A stretch of DNA of 5,850 bases from an uncultured Prevotella sp. (GTDB taxonomy: Bacteria > Bacteroidota > Bacteroidia > Bacteroidales > Bacteroidaceae). The DNA is taken from contig CAAFRM010000347.1 in NCBI GenBank assembly GCA_900765465.1, forward strand, positions 1-5,850. Reading direction: 5' to 3'. The notes under the pieces are model-generated. The model worked only from the letters and a program-made list of their open reading frames with translations. It was not told the origin of the DNA and did not search any database. This document shows, piece after piece, positions 5,837 to 5,850 of this stretch (positions are counted from its first letter, which is position 1; each line of letters begins with the position of its first letter). The translations under genes and the position numbers were made by a program.

Positions 5837-5845
5837 TATTGCTAT
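5810..5845. promoter_or_regulatory. Inverted repeat spanning the promoter, operator-like
   Basis: ATAGCAATATTT (5810-5821) is exactly the reverse complement of AAATATTGCTAT (5834-5845), with a 12-base centre CGCCAAACGACC. Three more outer positions pair after one mismatch (5806-5808 with 5847-5849). The arms overlap both promoter boxes, so a dimeric regulator binding here would block RNA polymerase. A regulator is inference; the symmetry may instead reflect two opposed promoters. Confidence 0.6.
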
Positions 5846-5850
5846 CTTTA
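5819..5850 (+). promoter_or_regulatory. Possible divergent promoter running out of the window
   Basis: On the plus strand TTTC (5819-5822) lies 20 bases before TATCTTTA (5843-5850). This mirrors the minus-strand promoter and matches TTTG/TAnnTTTG at all but the last base of each box. It would drive a gene beyond the right edge. The imperfect boxes and the window edge keep confidence low. Confidence 0.35.

Overview
The window looks like a chromosomal segment of a Bacteroidota bacterium, most likely the Prevotella/Segatella group. Three things point there. The ParE-type topoisomerase subunit and the S41 peptidase read like their Bacteroidales homologues. The one convincing promoter has the Bacteroidota form (TTTG, 20 bases, TAnnTTTG) rather than TTGACA/TATAAT. 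The gaps hold short purine-rich tandem repeats and GC-rich nested palindromes of a kind I associate with Prevotella-like genomes. The species call is an inference from recall, not from a search.

Layout. Bases 1-549 (+) are the 3' end of a bile acid:sodium symporter (BASS) family transporter gene that starts outside the window. Bases 550-919 are a gene-free gap between convergent genes, dominated by a 205-base nested palindrome (592-796), followed by a GTTAACA(G) triplet repeat and a T-run. The rest is a same-strand (-) block, read right to left: an uncharacterised GNAT-like protein (5772-4621), parE (4529-2538) and a secreted S41 C-terminal processing peptidase (2503-920). A promoter at about 5805-5836 probably drives the block. 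Gaps inside it are 91 and 34 bases and I see no promoter in either, so a single transcript is plausible.

How the genes relate. ParE is the ATPase/TOPRIM half of topoisomerase IV; its ParC partner is not here. The S41 peptidase has a Sec signal peptide and acts outside the cytoplasm. The GNAT-like protein has no visible export signal. No shared pathway is evident, so this looks like a housekeeping operon, not a dedicated system.

No obviously new enzyme system is present. The most interesting material is non-coding: (1) the nested palindrome built from four copies of one 22-base unit; (2) a parE leader in which a strong Shine-Dalgarno, rare in this phylum, is covered by a perfect 8-bp hairpin whose other arm can instead pair with upstream tandem repeats; (3) short-period purine-rich repeats directly after all three minus-strand stop codons, including an exact 23-base direct repeat flanking the peptidase gene; (4) a palindrome spanning the operon promoter whose mirror arm resembles a divergent promoter.
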